A DNA stretch of 64,000 nt, from assembly GCA_001692895.1 (NCBI GenBank), contig KV748284.1, forward strand, positions 62,001-126,000. The letters are read 5' to 3'. A program made the position numbers and the translations under genes. The stretch comes from Cenococcum geophilum 1.58 (lineage: Eukaryota; Ascomycota; Dothideomycetes; Gloniales; Gloniaceae). The notes under the pieces were generated by a model. That model did not search any database, was not told the DNA's origin, and saw only the letters and a program-made list of their open reading frames with translations. Position 1 is the stretch's first letter. The number at the start of each line of letters is the position of its first letter. Below, piece after piece: positions 35,401 through 47,647 of this stretch.

Positions 35401-36406
35401 TGTGATTCTGGTTCAAGAGTGGAAGGAGAGCTTGGGAGCCTTCCGACCGTACGGCAGGGCCTGTAGTATTTTCGGAGCATTGCTGCAGTGAATCCGACAA
35501 CCTTATCGTCCGCGCGTCACTATTAAATCTCGAAGATATTTTTAGTAATCTCGAGTAGATGCTGGGTCGCATTGTGGAAAGGAAATTAGGAGCTATCGGG
35601 CGCGATTTGGTTGTCAGAGTTGAACGGGCGATCGTTTGGCTTGATGCCTGCGCATAAGACGGATGATCGCCCTTGAACCCAGGCCATTCGTAATTCTCCC
35701 GTCGATGGAACAATAAATCGCGGTAATATTCATCTGTGAGAGTTCGTGGATCTAGTTTCCGGATCTGAAACCTCGACTTAATCAGTCGCTATTATCCAAA
35801 GCTTTGACCTCGAACGAGAATAGCACTCACCGGTAATTAATACGACGACTCTGAAATTTCCCACCCATTACAGCCACTGAATCAGGGGGGTCAGCATCAG
35901 GGATGACCCGTGGTCGTTGGAATTGAGATCGAAATAAGTGTTTCCTCACAGGTCTTCAGCATTAGAACTGTTTATGCGGGAACCCCTAATATACACTAGA
36001 AGTAGAAGTAATGAGCGTGATGGCCCAGCGCCATTCCTAGACCGTTACAGATTGTCTGGATTTAACGGCTTAGGAGCGAAAGAAACTCCATGTTTTGAAA
36101 AGCCCAAGTTCAGAACGGAAAAGTAGAGTTGTCGCGAGCATGATCTCGCGACATGAATGACAAAAGTCTGACCCTAGAAAAATGAACACAAGAACGCCTT
36201 AGAATGCGGAGATATGCAGTGCAAAACGCCTTCCCCGTCCAAATTACTGTGCAGATGGTATAAAGCTAGGCACCAGTATGCCAAAAACGAACGACATAAA
36301 CATCTTTCATCAGAGAACCTGCTTGCTGCGAACCATTTTACGCCACCTAACGCCGTATCGAAATCTTCCTCCCTAAGGCTCCTCCTCAGGCCTCCTTTCG
36401 TCATGA
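32464..36406. other. intergenic region, GC-rich, no supported gene
   Basis: Nearly 4 kb between the CREG-like gene and the zinc-finger gene. Overlapping open frames on both strands at 33.1-34.9 kb reflect high GC and have low-complexity, family-less translations. It contains a pyrimidine-rich run near 33565-33600 and the 108-bp duplication at 34179-34352. The right end probably includes the 3' UTR of the zinc-finger gene. Confidence 0.5.
34179..34352 (+). repeat. 108-bp tandem duplication with copied filler
   Basis: A 66-bp unit (catgagggagtgatgg...gaattcaggg) occurs at 34179-34244 and again exactly at 34287-34352. Between them lies a 48-bp block (34243-34290, overlapping the units by a few bases at each edge) that is an exact copy of 30277-30324. 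Confidence 0.92.
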
Positions 36407-37579
36407 TCATGATGCAGTAATCGGAGTATTAGCAGCGGCATGGCAGCCACGCTCGTGCCGTTTCATGTTGCTGCGCACGCTGAATGCCTTGCCACATCCA
36501 GGTTGCGGACACTTGTAAGGCTTTTCTCCTGTGTGACTGTGGCTGTGGATGCGTAAGCTGCTCGGCCTGGAAAAGGCCTTGTTACATGTCTGGCAGATGT
36601 AACGGTCTTGCGATTGGGGAAACGCCGCTTGGCTAGAAGCACTGATATAGTGATGGTGCTGCCATAAGTTGGATGCATTAGCTGAATTTGGTGCGACAGG
36701 CATGGGTATCGGCTGTGGTGGGAAATTCGAAGGAAGTGGACGCTGTTGGTACATCCCCGCTGAAGTATATGGGTGATTTTCAGGCGAGTAAAACGATGCT
36801 GTAGATGCTCCGCCAGGAGATGAGGCGTATGGTGATGGATCATACGGAGAAGTGTTATATGGTGACATGGAGGATTGTGATGGAATAGAATGACGTTTTA
36901 AAATGGGTGCAGACGCAACGTGCTGTCGTTGCTGGTGCGGCTCCATGTTGTTTAGAGATTGGCCCAGATAATACGGCTGAGCCGATATCGAAGATTGGGT
37001 GGATGTGGAGGGAGACTGATTCCCGTCAACGACGGAGTCCGGTTGCATTGGAGGTGTCGGTGGTAAGGTCATTTTGGGGTTGCTCACGATCGTTGGACCG
37101 AAAGCTTGCGGTACCTGATCTAATCGATTTTCTAAATGATCAACAGAGATGCCGTTCTGCTGCTGTTGCTGTTGTGTCTGTGATGGTTGCTGTTGTTGCG
37201 ATTGACGCGGGCTCTGGCCGCCTAGATTTCATGTCAGCGCTCTCAACAAAAGTCCGAAGAAAATAAAAATACCAGTTTCAGAGCTGCCACGCTCACCATC
37301 TGCAATTCCTAACAGACTCGATATGGATGGTAATGATGGTTTGCTGACTTCCTCGACAGGTGGCGATGGCGGGGACTGAGGTGCCCGCTGATACTGGTAT
37401 TCCACTTGCTGATGGCTGGCGTAAGGGTTTGAGACAAGAGCCGTTGTAACGTCGGCGTGAGGATGGTATACTCGGCCTTGCGGCTGGGCGTAGAAATTGG
37501 AGTGTTGGTGTTGGAGTTGACGATGATCGTGCGCCTCGCGATCCCTCCCGCTGCCGTGCACCATGCTAGCAAGCTGCAT
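36407..37579 (-). CDS. mtfA: C2H2 zinc-finger transcription factor, MtfA-like
   Basis: Two exons (37579-37297, 37221-36407; intron 75 bp with GTGAGC, GCTGAC, CTAG) encode 365 aa. Two C2H2 fingers lie at about residues 302-355: [19 protein letters not shown], linker HTGEKPYK, then [19 protein letters not shown]. The closely spaced pair, the [13 protein letters not shown] helix and the [19 protein letters not shown] block resemble Aspergillus MtfA, a regulator of secondary metabolism and development; that identity is my inference from motif memory. The remainder is disordered, rich in Gln, Pro, Ser and Tyr, as in activation regions, with a conserved-looking [15 protein letters not shown] segment before the intron. 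An alternative start lies at 37564. Upstream is about 10 kb without genes. Confidence 0.85.
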
Positions 37580-40198
37580 AGCTCATAGAAAGTGTCACGA
37601 CAGTCTGCGTAACAGGACTGCTCCGCAGAAGGAAGATCAGATAGGGCAGACAGTAGAAGAAAAGGAAGAGACAGAGGAAGAGGGGCAGAAGAAGCTCAAG
37701 CACGAAAGCAACCAGGACTGAGGCTTGGGCTGGAAAGCGGGAACAACACCTCGGGCCAGTACGTAAAGCGTTCAAGTATCTTCTCAAGGCGAAATCAAGC
37801 ACCAGCGCGCGGAGACCAAACCGTTGCCAGTAGGGTGGGTCAGACAGGCGGCGGCCCCTGTCGAGATAATGACGGGCAACGTCGAGGAGGCGGAACGTTA
37901 TAATCTGGAGAGCTGGGCGCCCACTTGTTCGCAACGGTAATGCAGATGATAGTCGAGTACAGTTAGGCTTGCCTTGCTATGGTCTGTTCGCACGTCGGGC
38001 AGGGACGGAGATCCGCTCACGGATCCTAGCCTGGCAATCTATACTGCACCGGCTATCGAGCTCTTCGGGGAATGAGGCGTGCAGGGGAGCCCACGGACAG
38101 GTAATGATGCACTGCAGATCAGCCAGGACAGCGGTCGAAGCTCCTTCACAGCGGCTCCCACGAGTCCAGCGCGACGGATAAATTCCTCGGTTAGAACTGA
38201 AGTCGTGCGGGAGACCCTGGAGTATCGGCGCAAGCCCAAAGGGAGGCGTGGAAATGGCGACGGCCAGCACGCCAGCCGCAACAGCCAACGACGACCAGAT
38301 TTCTTAGTCGTGTTGACGGCCTGGCACTGTGCGGCTGCGAGCTAGGCCGAAGAGGATACGAAAAGTCGGCACCTGGACGAGTGATGCGATCTCAGGCGGT
38401 CGAGTGGTCGGGAGGATCGATCGACGACAAGCACTGCTCTCCCAGAGGGCTCCTCGTACCTGATATCCAACTGCCTCAGGCTGCCGCAGACTGCCACGCT
38501 GGGTGCACACGATCCACCACGATTCCAACGCACGCAGCAGGACTCACAACGAAATGAAAGGCCTGCAGGCCAGAAGAGACGGGCTGACGAAGGATTACGC
38601 ACTATTTTGGATTGGCGCGTTCGATAGGCAGGGCACGCAGAGTACGCAGGGGTGCGAGCAACTGCTGGGAGCGGCGGAGTGGTTCTGAGGACACGAGATG
38701 AGAGAAACTTAGAAAAAGTGATACAGCCTTCGCACACTTTAAAGATCCAAGCCCCCTCCTTGTCATATCGCCTGAAGTGGGCAAAGGAATGGTTTTATTG
38801 TGCCATGCCACGCCGAACAAGGCTAACGCGGCCATGGAGCAAGAAGACGAGAGAGGCGCGGAAGGCGCTGGCTAAACGGAAGCTATCTATTGATGCCGTT
38901 GGTCCAGCGCGCCTTGTGTGCAGAAGGCACGCTGATCGACCTCTCACTAGAAGGCTTTGGAATCCTCCGAGCGAACGGCTAGAGGGTTCTGGTGACGATG
39001 ATCCGCATGGCTGATCTGAGGATGCCGCTTACTTTTTTTTTGGGCCAGTAGCAGCCCGTTGCGGCTTGAACACCCCCCAGGTTTGATGACCACCACTCGA
39101 CACGGCTCCATCGCCAGACCGAGCAGGTCGCAACCCGCAGGCTGCGTATGGCCTCACCATGCAGCACCGCACCTCCCTGACTCGCTGCCGGGACTGCTGC
39201 CGGCGCCGGGCCCGAGGGAGGGCACGCCGTCATCACGCCTCAAACCGCCCATTGCTCTCTTTTACCACGGAGCGTGCAGGAGGGTTTGCACTCATGCGTT
39301 TCAAGAGACAGGAGTGGTAGCCAGAGCAAGCAAGGAGGCAAGCGCGGGAAGCAAAAAGGGTTCGCTCGTGCTGGGCTAGCACCGAGGGAGGCAGCCGTCT
39401 CCGTTCGTATTTAGCTAGGACGACTGCGACGAGAGTGGATGATCCGCGAGCGTGGATGGCGGCGTTCAAGCCACGTCTTGGCCCAACTGTCTGTGGAGGA
39501 TCTCTGAACGTAGCGGGTCGATCAACGCAAGTGCATGCAGCTAAACCCTGGGAGCCACGTTGGCTGCTGTCACTTTTCTGTCTCTGCCGACCTCCCCATC
39601 CAGCCATGCCGAAACTCAAGCAACTCGCGCAAATGCCGTGGCCGAAGACGCTTGCAAGATGGCTACATGCCCGCCAGAAGACTACTATTACCAAACGCCA
39701 GATCCCTGGCAGCTAGCTGGATTGAAGATGCACTCCTCCCGTCGGAGAGGGAGAGTCAGTGCGGAGTGCATTGTAGCGAGCCCACCGCGATGGGAGGGGG
39801 GGGCATTATGGATCTGCGATGGCCGAGTATCACCGTTCGTCACACGCAATCGGATGCGCGGCCAAACCCCACTGTCGGGGCGGCGAGGGTAAGTTCTTCA
39901 ACTGCCTCTGGCGACGCCAAGTGGCCTCTAATATGAGCTAGAGGGTCGTCTTGTGATCGGAGGAGAGGCGGTCAAGAGGGTACAAAGCCGCCAGAGTGCC
40001 AGATGCCAGACTACCACATTGCCAGACTGTTGGTTTCCCACATGCTGCACTTGACAGTTTTCAGAAGCGCATGACGGAGCGCGCCGCTCCCAATACTTGT
40101 ATTGTTTTTTTGAGGATCGGTGCTGGCCACACAGCCCGCCAGCAAAACTTGGCGAGCCAGCACCAGCAGCAGACGAGTGGACCGGAAGTTATCAGATA

Positions 40199-40297
40199 GG
40201 GCAGGTGGGCAGATGGGCAGATGGGCAGATGGGCAGATGGGCAGATGGGCAGATGGGCAGATGGGCAGATGGGCAGATGGCAGATGGGCAAGATGGG
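40199..40297 (+). repeat. 8-bp minisatellite (gggcagat)n
   Basis: About ten nearly perfect units of gggcagat form a run, with the first unit reading gggcaggt and the last ones shortened. It opens spurious repetitive frames on both strands (SAHLPICP and GRWADGQM type). Confidence 0.97.
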
Positions 40298-41240
40298 ACA
40301 GAATTCCTGTGACATGGGATGGCTGCCGCACTTTGCAAAGCATGTCCCGACACCCCGGATCGTGCATCTCTCTGTGGAGATGACACAATCAATGCAGCCA
40401 CGGCTTGGGGCGCGTTGCGCTCAACCCGAAGCGCGGATATTCTCGTCGAGGCCCCCGCACACGAGCCTGCAAGAGCGGACATGCAGGCGAAAAAGCGCGC
40501 AGGCGCGCTGGGTGCCAGCACTCGTCCACCGCGCGGTGATTGGAGGCTTTGGAGGCCCCCGGAAGCCATTAGAGGCCATTAGGGGAGTCGTCCCAGCAGC
40601 GGCGGTCGAATGGCGGAGCAGCAGTGCAGCCTGACGAAGCGGACATTTTGCTGAAGGGTACCGTGCATGATCTTCCGGGAGACGCTCATGGCCTCGCGGT
40701 GGACGGGCGAGCATGTGCAAGGATAGCCATGGACGGGTGGGCGGCCCCTGTCGTCCCTGACGGGTCAAGCTTAATCACAGCAATACGGAATGGAATCTTC
40801 GCTGCGGAAGCAGGCGATCACTCGCTACCCGTGAAAAGGAAGCCCAAAAGGCTCTAGAAGGCTTTTGGTGTGACCCACTACGAACCCTGCGTATCTCCAC
40901 AGCCCTTCATAGTTTTTCATAGCCCTTCATACCCGTTCTCCATAACTCCCACCCGTTTGTTACGGCTTTGTTATTTATGGCTGTGCTCTGACAGCTTATG
41001 CTTATATCCCTCCTCGACGCCCCACCGACCCAGCGGTAGGTAACGGCGGGCGACAGTTGGTGCTGTCCACTCAACACCGCGTGCCGGGCCCAGTCTGCTA
41101 AATCAGGCATTCTGCCGGCATACTGGCGGTATAATACCGCCTCGAAGGAATGTTGGTTTTTGTTCACTGCGAGAAGACAGCCTCGGCGCACGACGGCTAA
41201 ATAAAACAATGCAGGTGCGCAGTTCAGAATCTCGTACGAC

Positions 41241-41328
41241 AGGCTGAGAAAGCGGAGAGGAGCTAAGACAGCTAAGAGAAGCTAAGAAAGCTGAGTGAAG
41301 CTAAGAGAGCTGAGAGAAGCTAAGAACG
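41241..41328 (+). repeat. degenerate agctaagaga repeat
   Basis: Units of 9-11 bp such as agctaagaga, agctgagtga and agctaagaa follow one another about eight times with small changes. Purine-rich on the plus strand. Function unknown. Confidence 0.8.
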
Positions 41329-42761
41329 CTTCCCGGCTTTCCCACTTTCCCGCCTCCAGGATTTGATATTCCGTGATTGGCGCCCACGGGCAAAAACCAA
41401 GACTCACGATCTGCACGCTCCCCCTCATCCTCCGCACGCGCTACACTCTTTTCTTCCGGGGTGGTCCATCCCACCAGAAGAACTCGCTTGCACGCATGTT
41501 GTACTTCCCATGCTTCGTTCCCTTGCCACACGGCGATCATCCCGGTACCAGCTGCTTGAGAGTCCGCCCTTGGCTGCGACGGAGCTTGGCCAAGGCTTCA
41601 AGATTCCCACTGCAAATCCCAGATGCGGCTTGCATCTGAGGGACGACCCCGCTGCGTGAGCATGCACCGATCGGACTCACTCCGAGATGTCGAGATGTCT
41701 TCAACATTTATTGTTGAGATGCACTCACTCGCGCTCTCACGCTCTCTCCTGCTCTGGCATGCGCCCGAAGCCATCCGTCGTTGTACCGCCGTTGCCCTGT
41801 CTCCAGCATATGCCCGTGCCAAAATCGATCGATTGCTGTCCCAGCCATCACCCTGCGCGACAAAGCCATGTCTGAATACGACCGCGCCCAGCTGGAACAC
41901 GGGGATATCGTCGCATGTCGCATGAAACTCATTTCGGCGCTTCTCACAAAACTTATTCATGCCAACGTTAAGGATAAAGTGAGGCTGACAATGCCAACAG
42001 TTTAGCTCGACGGAGGGCCCGAAAGCACCCGGACAAGCACTTGGACAAGCAACATGCATGCTGCTTCAATCAGAAAATCGACGAGATCCCACAGCACGCT
42101 CCTTCTCTTGCATTCTCCAGCTTCCTCTTTCGATTATTGGGTTACATGGTCCAGAGGCAGCCAATCGCTGTCGTTCCTCGACACTGGTTTAGGAACCCCT
42201 GTATGTAAGAGTGGTAAGTATTATGGACTTATCCTAATACTTCCACTGCTCGTTTCCACAAGGCTCTGGCCCCACGTGGTTAATAAGTCCAGCTTGCCCT
42301 ATGGATGCGAGATTGCACCTGTTAATCGTTTCGTCAGTTGTGGCTGTCACAACTAGGACTGGCCTGTCGCCTATCCGTGAGTTTTCTTTTCTCGAAGTTT
42401 TAAAGTCCTAACCAATGCAAAACCCTCTGTTCACTTCAATCGACGCGACCTACGATAGAGAAACGACCTGTGCGTCCGTTGTCGGGCAACTGGCTGCCTT
42501 ACCCTACGCAACATTCACCATACGCCTCGCTGCACGTTCATTTTGTCATAGATTGTTCAAATCAGCGCCTTCTGCGAGATAGCCCTTGGCGCGGCCCGTG
42601 GGCCAACTCATAGATCCGGCTGTCCGGACCAGCCGTTCGCGGCCGATGTGTGTCAGCAAGTCCTTTGCTCCTCCGCATGCTGTTCGTCCTGGCTGTTCAC
42701 TTGGAGTGTTGACTCAAGCCACACATCCTCTAGCGAACAGCAAGGCGGCCGCAGTGATTTA

Positions 42762-42914
42762 TTTGGACTGGCGTGGCGTGGATCTGAGGTCAAATCCACT
42801 CTAATGCTCCGGTCCAAATCCAATGCACCATACCTAAATAGGAATAGTAGTCACCTATATAGGCTAGCCCGTCATTTTGGATCCAATTGGCGCGAATGTT
42901 CGTGCCGGTCCAAA
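42762..42914. mobile_element. possible 153-bp MITE with TA flanks
   Basis: The left end tttggactggc and the right end gccggtccaaa are inverted repeats with one mismatch over 11 bp, flanked by TA on both sides (42760-42761, 42915-42916). A further ccggtccaaat copy occurs inside at about 42809. Short repeats can arise by chance, so the call is tentative. Confidence 0.4.
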
Positions 42915-45500
42915 TAGATCACTGAGTGGCCGAAAACCATGTCAGGCCAGGCCTTTAAGGGTAGTCCGCGGAATGAATTTGTGATTACCGCTGCCCTGAT
43001 CGGCAGTGGGGTATGATGCAAGACCCTCACTTATTCCCCAGTGTTGGTCTTCAGAACAGCAGTTGCATATTCGATAGCTTCGATACAATCATTCCACAGT
43101 TCGGAGAAAGTATCACCAAGTTGAAGGTAAAAATTAGAGCTCGCTAATCCGAGCGGTGGGCTCCTGTCGAGCACTGTGCCGCTCGAGCTTGTTGGATGCG
43201 ATGTCTCGCGGATGGACGAACCCTTGCTCCAGATCACAAGGCATGGGTAGGAGAGCTGAGGGAGAAACTCTACCAAAAGCAAATGCCATAGCACCCGAAG
43301 AGGAACCCAAGCGTCAATGGTCTCACTAAACGGGACTGATAATGTTGAGCATAACCTAACTGACGGAAAACGGTCCAGGCTTAAGGCCATGTACAACCGT
43401 TTTAAGGCTATATTCCGATGCTCATATTGCGCGTAACAAGGGCCCGGAGAGCTGCTGACGTAGATCCAACCCCCCACGAATGAAGGAACAAACTCGGTTG
43501 GCCAAACTACCTCCTGGAACGCCTCCAATGCTGCGCCAAGTCTCAGATCAGTCGGAGTCGCGCCTACTCGACTCAGCTTCTTTTCAGGCCAAGGTCACTC
43601 TTGCCTGGCCTCGAACTGACCCCAGCCACTGGGATGCAACAACGATATGATGTGCCGTCGATACATAGCCTGCGTTGCCTGGTACATTTCAAGCCCTGGC
43701 CTTCTGCCACCCACGGACGTCTTGACCCTTTTTTACAGAGGATCCAGGGCTTACAAGGGGCGGACTGATCAGTGGTTAGGCCGACAGCATTGCCACTATG
43801 CAATTTATACAGCCTTGTAATGGTTTAAATTTTCTATTGTCTCATTTTGAACAATATCTTTTGAAACATGGAACATCATGATTTCTCGAAATGATTTACG
43901 TGTTCCCCTGTTCTTGTTGTTTAGAATGCCGGCATAGGTGTAGCAGATCCTCAATATCACCCCATGAGTGCATAGGGATTTTCTCATGGTGTGTCAGACG
44001 TCTCACTGCTTGCCTTTACGGTTATTAAGCCACCATATCCGCGCCATCCCTCCATTCGATACTGTCACCCCTGTTTATACCCAATGAGGTCTCCAACACG
44101 GTCCGCTAGGGCTAGTGTTGCAGAAAACACCCTAAGGAAGAACTTCGGATCCCTCTCTGTTGCCGGTGCAATATCCTTTTTCGACTTCCGCAGCGTGGCT
44201 TCACAGGCATGATCGCTGGCAGGTTTTTCAGGACGCAAGACGTGCCTGATGCCCCGGAAGCATCCGAGAATTCGAAGAATGAAAATCACCAGCGCCAGAC
44301 GGTACAGTAGATGCCCGGCAGGATGGCTCCATCGCCAGCATGTAGCAACAAATCTAGCAGGTTACCTGGTCCTGTTTAGCCATGCTCATGGCGCTCTTCG
44401 TGGCAACGCACTATTCTGCAAGCTCCCAGAATCGTACGACGTTTTAACATGCTCATTTTACCGGCAGGTTTTCAGTCGCTGAACACAACTGCCTAGCTTT
44501 AGGATCTACGCACGCATACGCGCACTAAAAACAGAATATACACATTCCTGGTGCCCTTTGTGGCCGAGGAGATGGGTTTCAGTCACTCATAAATATTCAT
44601 TTAAGCTCTCTATTACGACAAGTGCATGGGAATTAAGCCGCCGTGACACTTCATATAAAAGTAAACAGTAGTGATCAGTTTATATTCATTCGACATAACA
44701 TTGCATACTACTTTAAACACACTCCACTCACCTGACTCCCACAGTCGATATGCTCGGTGACGTTCTTGGATGGCCCTGCTGCATGCATTGTCCCACGGAA
44801 TCAGGCATAAGACTAGCCCCCATTGATTACGATGAGCGGAGAACCCGCGCGCCAGCGATCAACGGATACCAAACCTGTCACCGGGGTAGTAACTTCTCGC
44901 CCACCCTGCCAAGCGCTGCACTTAGATATGACTAGCCCCCAAGCCACCGCTTCGGTGCGCGGAAATAATCTCAGGGAATACGCACCTCAAGACCAGAAAC
45001 CGGCAAAACGTTCTCAGCCGTGGCCCCGCCTCGCTCCATCCCTCTCTCCCCCAGTCCTACTCAACACAGCAGGTCTATGACAGCCCGCTCCGTTTGGAGG
45101 CCCACTACTGCCTGCGCCACCCGCTTCTTAGCCTCCTGATTCGGCCTGTTCCGCGCCATCTGAAACGCATTTGGATCACCATTTCTGGCGGTTCTCGCCC
45201 ATGGCCACGCACGGAGTCGTTGTGCCCACTGCTCGGGGAGGGGTGAGGGCAGTGCTTTTGCTGCATGCGGTCCTGGACGCCTAAGTAACGTGCCGTTGAT
45301 CGGTACTTGTAGGAGCAGCAGTTACGTGACCATCCCGAGGCCGTTTTATTTCTTCTTCTCCCTTTGCTTTCCCGTGCAGAGTAGCGCAGGCCAGCACGGG
45401 CTTTCTGCACCGTTCCACGGAGAATTGCTGGCGGGGACTCACAGCCGCGACCGTCTCGCCGCACAGTTCAGCGGCGTGCTAGTGCTGGGCCTGAGACTGT

Positions 45501-45534
45501 GGGGAGGGGGGAAGGGGGAAGGGGGAAGGGGAAA
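45501..45534 (+). repeat. G-run tract, (gggggaa)n
   Basis: Five G-runs of four or more bases, separated by one or two A, fit the sequence pattern of an intramolecular G-quadruplex. There is no adjacent gene whose promoter it would clearly be. Confidence 0.85.
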
Positions 45535-46992
45535 GCGTTCGAAATGGCGTGACTCTGCCTATCACTTCTACTATGTGTCTTGTATCTTGCTGGGAATAGA
45601 GGGTAGGAAATCCTACGGCTTCTTCTGAGGTCGCCGACTGGCCTTGTTTTTCGACCACGGCGAAGCGAATGGGGTCTCTTCGGGGCTGAGGGCAAAATAT
45701 TGATATCAGGGATTTTTTCGAGGCATACGGATTCGAATAGGAGAGAATGCCGAGTTCAGGGGTGAGCGAGCGAGACTAAGAATAGAGGCGGACTCCTGTG
45801 ATGCTGCTTGCAGAAGATGTCTGAGCTATATTTTATTTGAAATATATTCGGGGTTCAATTCATTTTCGGACTCAATATCTTACGTGTAGTGAGAAATCCC
45901 GGCTGCTGCGGAGAAGATATCTCTGGTTGAAGCAACGGAAAGTTCATTTTAGGGAAGCTGGGATTTATCCCTGAGAAAGGAGGACACGGGTAGCTTCGTA
46001 TGTGCTTTCTTTGTTCTAGACAGATGAAAATACGTTAATGCCATCGTGCAATTCATCTAGAGGAGATATATTGTCTTTATTGATGTTGTCTTCTTTGAGA
46101 AGAGGATACGAATTTTGCTGCAAGGCTGCCCCTGCACTCATTACTCGTAACAAACAGAACCATAACCATACTTTTGCTTATCTCGTATGACAGAAGAACT
46201 TGCTAAATGTGATATGGGTGAAGTTCCGATTGTCTTTTGTTGACCGAAAAAGGCGGTTTCTGCAACTGTTTCTACATCAGTAGAGCTCACCGAATTCCGT
46301 TTACTAAACCAATGAAGCGCAACTAACAATTTTCCAAAGTTGCACTCAGGTCTTTCGAATAGATCTCAAGTTGCTTCAAGGCTCTGAAGCTCAATCGTAG
46401 GCTAACAGTAAGCACCTAAAACCCAACTTCCGGTTCGCAGTTCGATTCACTATCGTAACAATGTTCGTCATATTTCGAACAACAAAACATGCTTCATCAA
46501 AACTTAGATTACCTTTGGATATCACCATCGTTAGGAATAATTAACTAGATGAATAGCTAATAACAGAATGCAGCAACAATTTCCCACTTCTTATCAGCTT
46601 ACTATTTGACTTTCCACATATATTCTCGGCATTTTCGGAACCCTCGGAATCTCTCTCCTCTACACCCGACCTTATATCCGTTAGCTTCCTGCTATCTCTG
46701 ATTTGTTTTCAGAGCCGTTGCAAAGGGCTCTCCCGATCGTCACAACAATAAACTGCCTAAACGGCCATAGCCCTCCTACATACTCTCTTCGAGCCGTCGA
46801 TACGTATAACAATGACCTGAATCAACAGAGTGCTTGAATAAACAAACAAGAGTTGGGAAAGGCCGCGAATAGATTGATTAAAAGAGCCAGCGCGATACCT
46901 TGTATATATGGAACAGACTGGCCGGAGAGGAGTTTCGATTGCAAGGAGAGAAGAGACTTGTTCTCCTTACAGAGATTACAGGATTGTGTGAA

Positions 46993-47290
46993 GGGGTAAA
47001 TACACAATCCACCCTCAAAGTTTTGTTTATTTCGACCTCTACCTACTATAAACTGAATCCACCTCCTGCCAATTGGGGTTCTTTAGTCATTCCACTAAAT
47101 CTCGTTTAAAAGGGGGAACATAGCGCGCTAGGTTTTAGGGAATTTCTAGAACTACCTAAGCTTATTTATGACTTAACACGTAGATTGGTATTACGCTGTA
47201 TTAAACCAATTGCCGAATTAGGTAGATAGGTAGATTCAGTTTATAGTAGGCGGAGGTCGAAACTTTGAGGGCGGATTTTGTATTTACCCC
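46993..47290. mobile_element. 298-bp MITE with 9-bp target duplication, Mutator-like
   Basis: Terminal inverted arms of about 80 bp begin ggggtaaatacacaatccac on the left and end with the inverse (gggcggattttgtatttacccc) on the right. The exact 9-bp sequence ttgtgtgaa flanks both sides (46984-46992 and 47291-47299). A 9-bp duplication with long TIRs is typical of Mutator-like elements. No coding capacity, so it is non-autonomous. The edges are sharp, which suggests a recent insertion. Confidence 0.82.
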
Positions 47291-47299
47291 TTGTGTGAA

Positions 47300-47647
47300 T
47301 TTGTGATTATTGGACGGCTTTTCAATTAACCAATGCGAGGAAGTATGTTCTCTTAGTTTAGTGGGTTGAACTGTTGCTCTGCCAGTCGCTTTCAGACACG
47401 TCTAGGAGTAAACTGAACTTCAACACTTGCATAGTGAGTATTGTAGTTTACTACTGGACTTCCTTGAACGAGCAGACTATAACCATCCTCACTCTCAGAT
47501 TCCATCAGCTAACGTAGATGACAGTCTTTCACAGAGACGGATATCACCACTCCACTCCATTGATATGACCTACCTGCTCCCATCGTTCATCCAAGACGAA
47601 CTCCACCCCTCCCACGAACTACAATACTTACCTTCTCACTCCCTCTC
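47300..47647. other. intergenic between the MITE and the crystallin-like gene
   Basis: No gene seen. A plus-strand frame starting at 47427 runs antisense into the crystallin-like gene and is taken as its shadow. Confidence 0.5.

Larger units (their letters stand above)
37580..46992. other. about 10-kb gene-poor region upstream of the zinc-finger gene
   Basis: No open frame here shows a recognisable family, splice-supported extension or conserved domain. Many overlapping frames on both strands between 38 and 42.5 kb follow from high GC. The best single frame (43031-43528, minus, 165 aa) has no features I recognise. It holds minisatellites at 40199-40297 and 41241-41328, a G-run at 45501-45534 and a MITE-like element at 42762-42914. 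It may be the long regulatory region or long 5' leader of the regulator gene. Confidence 0.5.

Noticed and set aside
40011..40634. Repetitive-peptide frames around 40.2 kb
   Set aside because: They are translations of the gggcagat minisatellite in several frames at once.
43031..43528. 165-codon minus-strand open frame
   Set aside because: It has no recognisable domain, conserved-looking motif or splice context, and it lies in a region full of chance open frames. Kept only as a remark.
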